Assembly: GCA_004195315.1 (NCBI GenBank)
Contig: SDWL01000112.1
Location: 1 to 6,786, forward strand
Direction of reading: 5' to 3'
Length of the DNA stretch: 6,786 nucleotides
Source: Lutibacter sp.
Lineage (GTDB): Bacteria > Bacteroidota > Bacteroidia > Flavobacteriales > Flavobacteriaceae
Program-made: the position numbers and the translations under genes
Shown here: positions 6,768-6,786 of the stretch, piece after piece
Position numbering within the stretch: the first letter of the stretch is position 1
How the letters are laid out: every line of letters starts with the position of its first letter
Notes under the pieces: generated by a model
What the model was told of the DNA's origin: nothing
The model's database searches: none
What the model saw: only the letters and a program-made list of their open reading frames with translations

Positions 6768-6786
6768 CTGTCTCTTATACACATCT
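6768..6786. other. Nextera/Tn5 mosaic-end adapter (sequencing artefact)
   Basis: CTGTCTCTTATACACATCT, the last 19 bases, is identical to the transposase mosaic-end sequence used in Nextera libraries and sits exactly at the window end. It is not part of the genome and should be trimmed. Read through in frame it would add false residues (ending CLLYTS) to the DUF6048-like protein. Confidence 0.97.

Overview
The window looks like ordinary chromosomal DNA from a marine-type or environmental member of the Flavobacteriaceae (Bacteroidota). The evidence is strong AT richness, promoter -7 elements of the Bacteroidota form TAnnTTTG, A-rich start contexts instead of Shine-Dalgarno sites, Bacteroidota-style lipoprotein signals, and a gene pair (DUF6452-like then DUF6048-like) that I know from flavobacterial genomes. 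Genus and species cannot be fixed from this sequence alone.

Layout from left to right: (1) the 3' end of a thioredoxin-fold protein that lacks a CXXC motif, cut by the window edge. (2) A DEAD-box RNA helicase with a DbpA-type RNA-binding domain and a basic disordered tail, preceded by its own promoter and a roughly 50-nt leader. (3) A strong hairpin terminator shared with the convergent gene. (4) On the minus strand, ornithine aminotransferase (rocD). (5) A 242-bp divergent intergenic region. (6) A small lipoprotein c-type cytochrome with its own terminator. (7) A probable operon of rlmD (23S rRNA m5U methyltransferase), a DUF6452-like lipoprotein and a DUF6048-like exported protein. This operon seems to be read from a promoter so close to the rlmD ATG that the mRNA would be leaderless or nearly so.

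The genes do not form one pathway. Two act on RNA (helicase, rRNA methyltransferase), one in arginine/ornithine/proline metabolism, one in electron transfer, and the last two at the cell envelope. There are no mobile elements, CRISPR arrays, tRNAs or rRNAs, and no sign of a defence or other new multi-gene system. The least understood biology is the envelope pair at the right end.

The last 19 bases (6768-6786) match the Nextera/Tn5 mosaic-end adapter exactly. They are a library artefact, not genome sequence. They cut off the DUF6048-like gene and would add false residues to its C-terminus. The window therefore appears to end at a contig end with untrimmed adapter.
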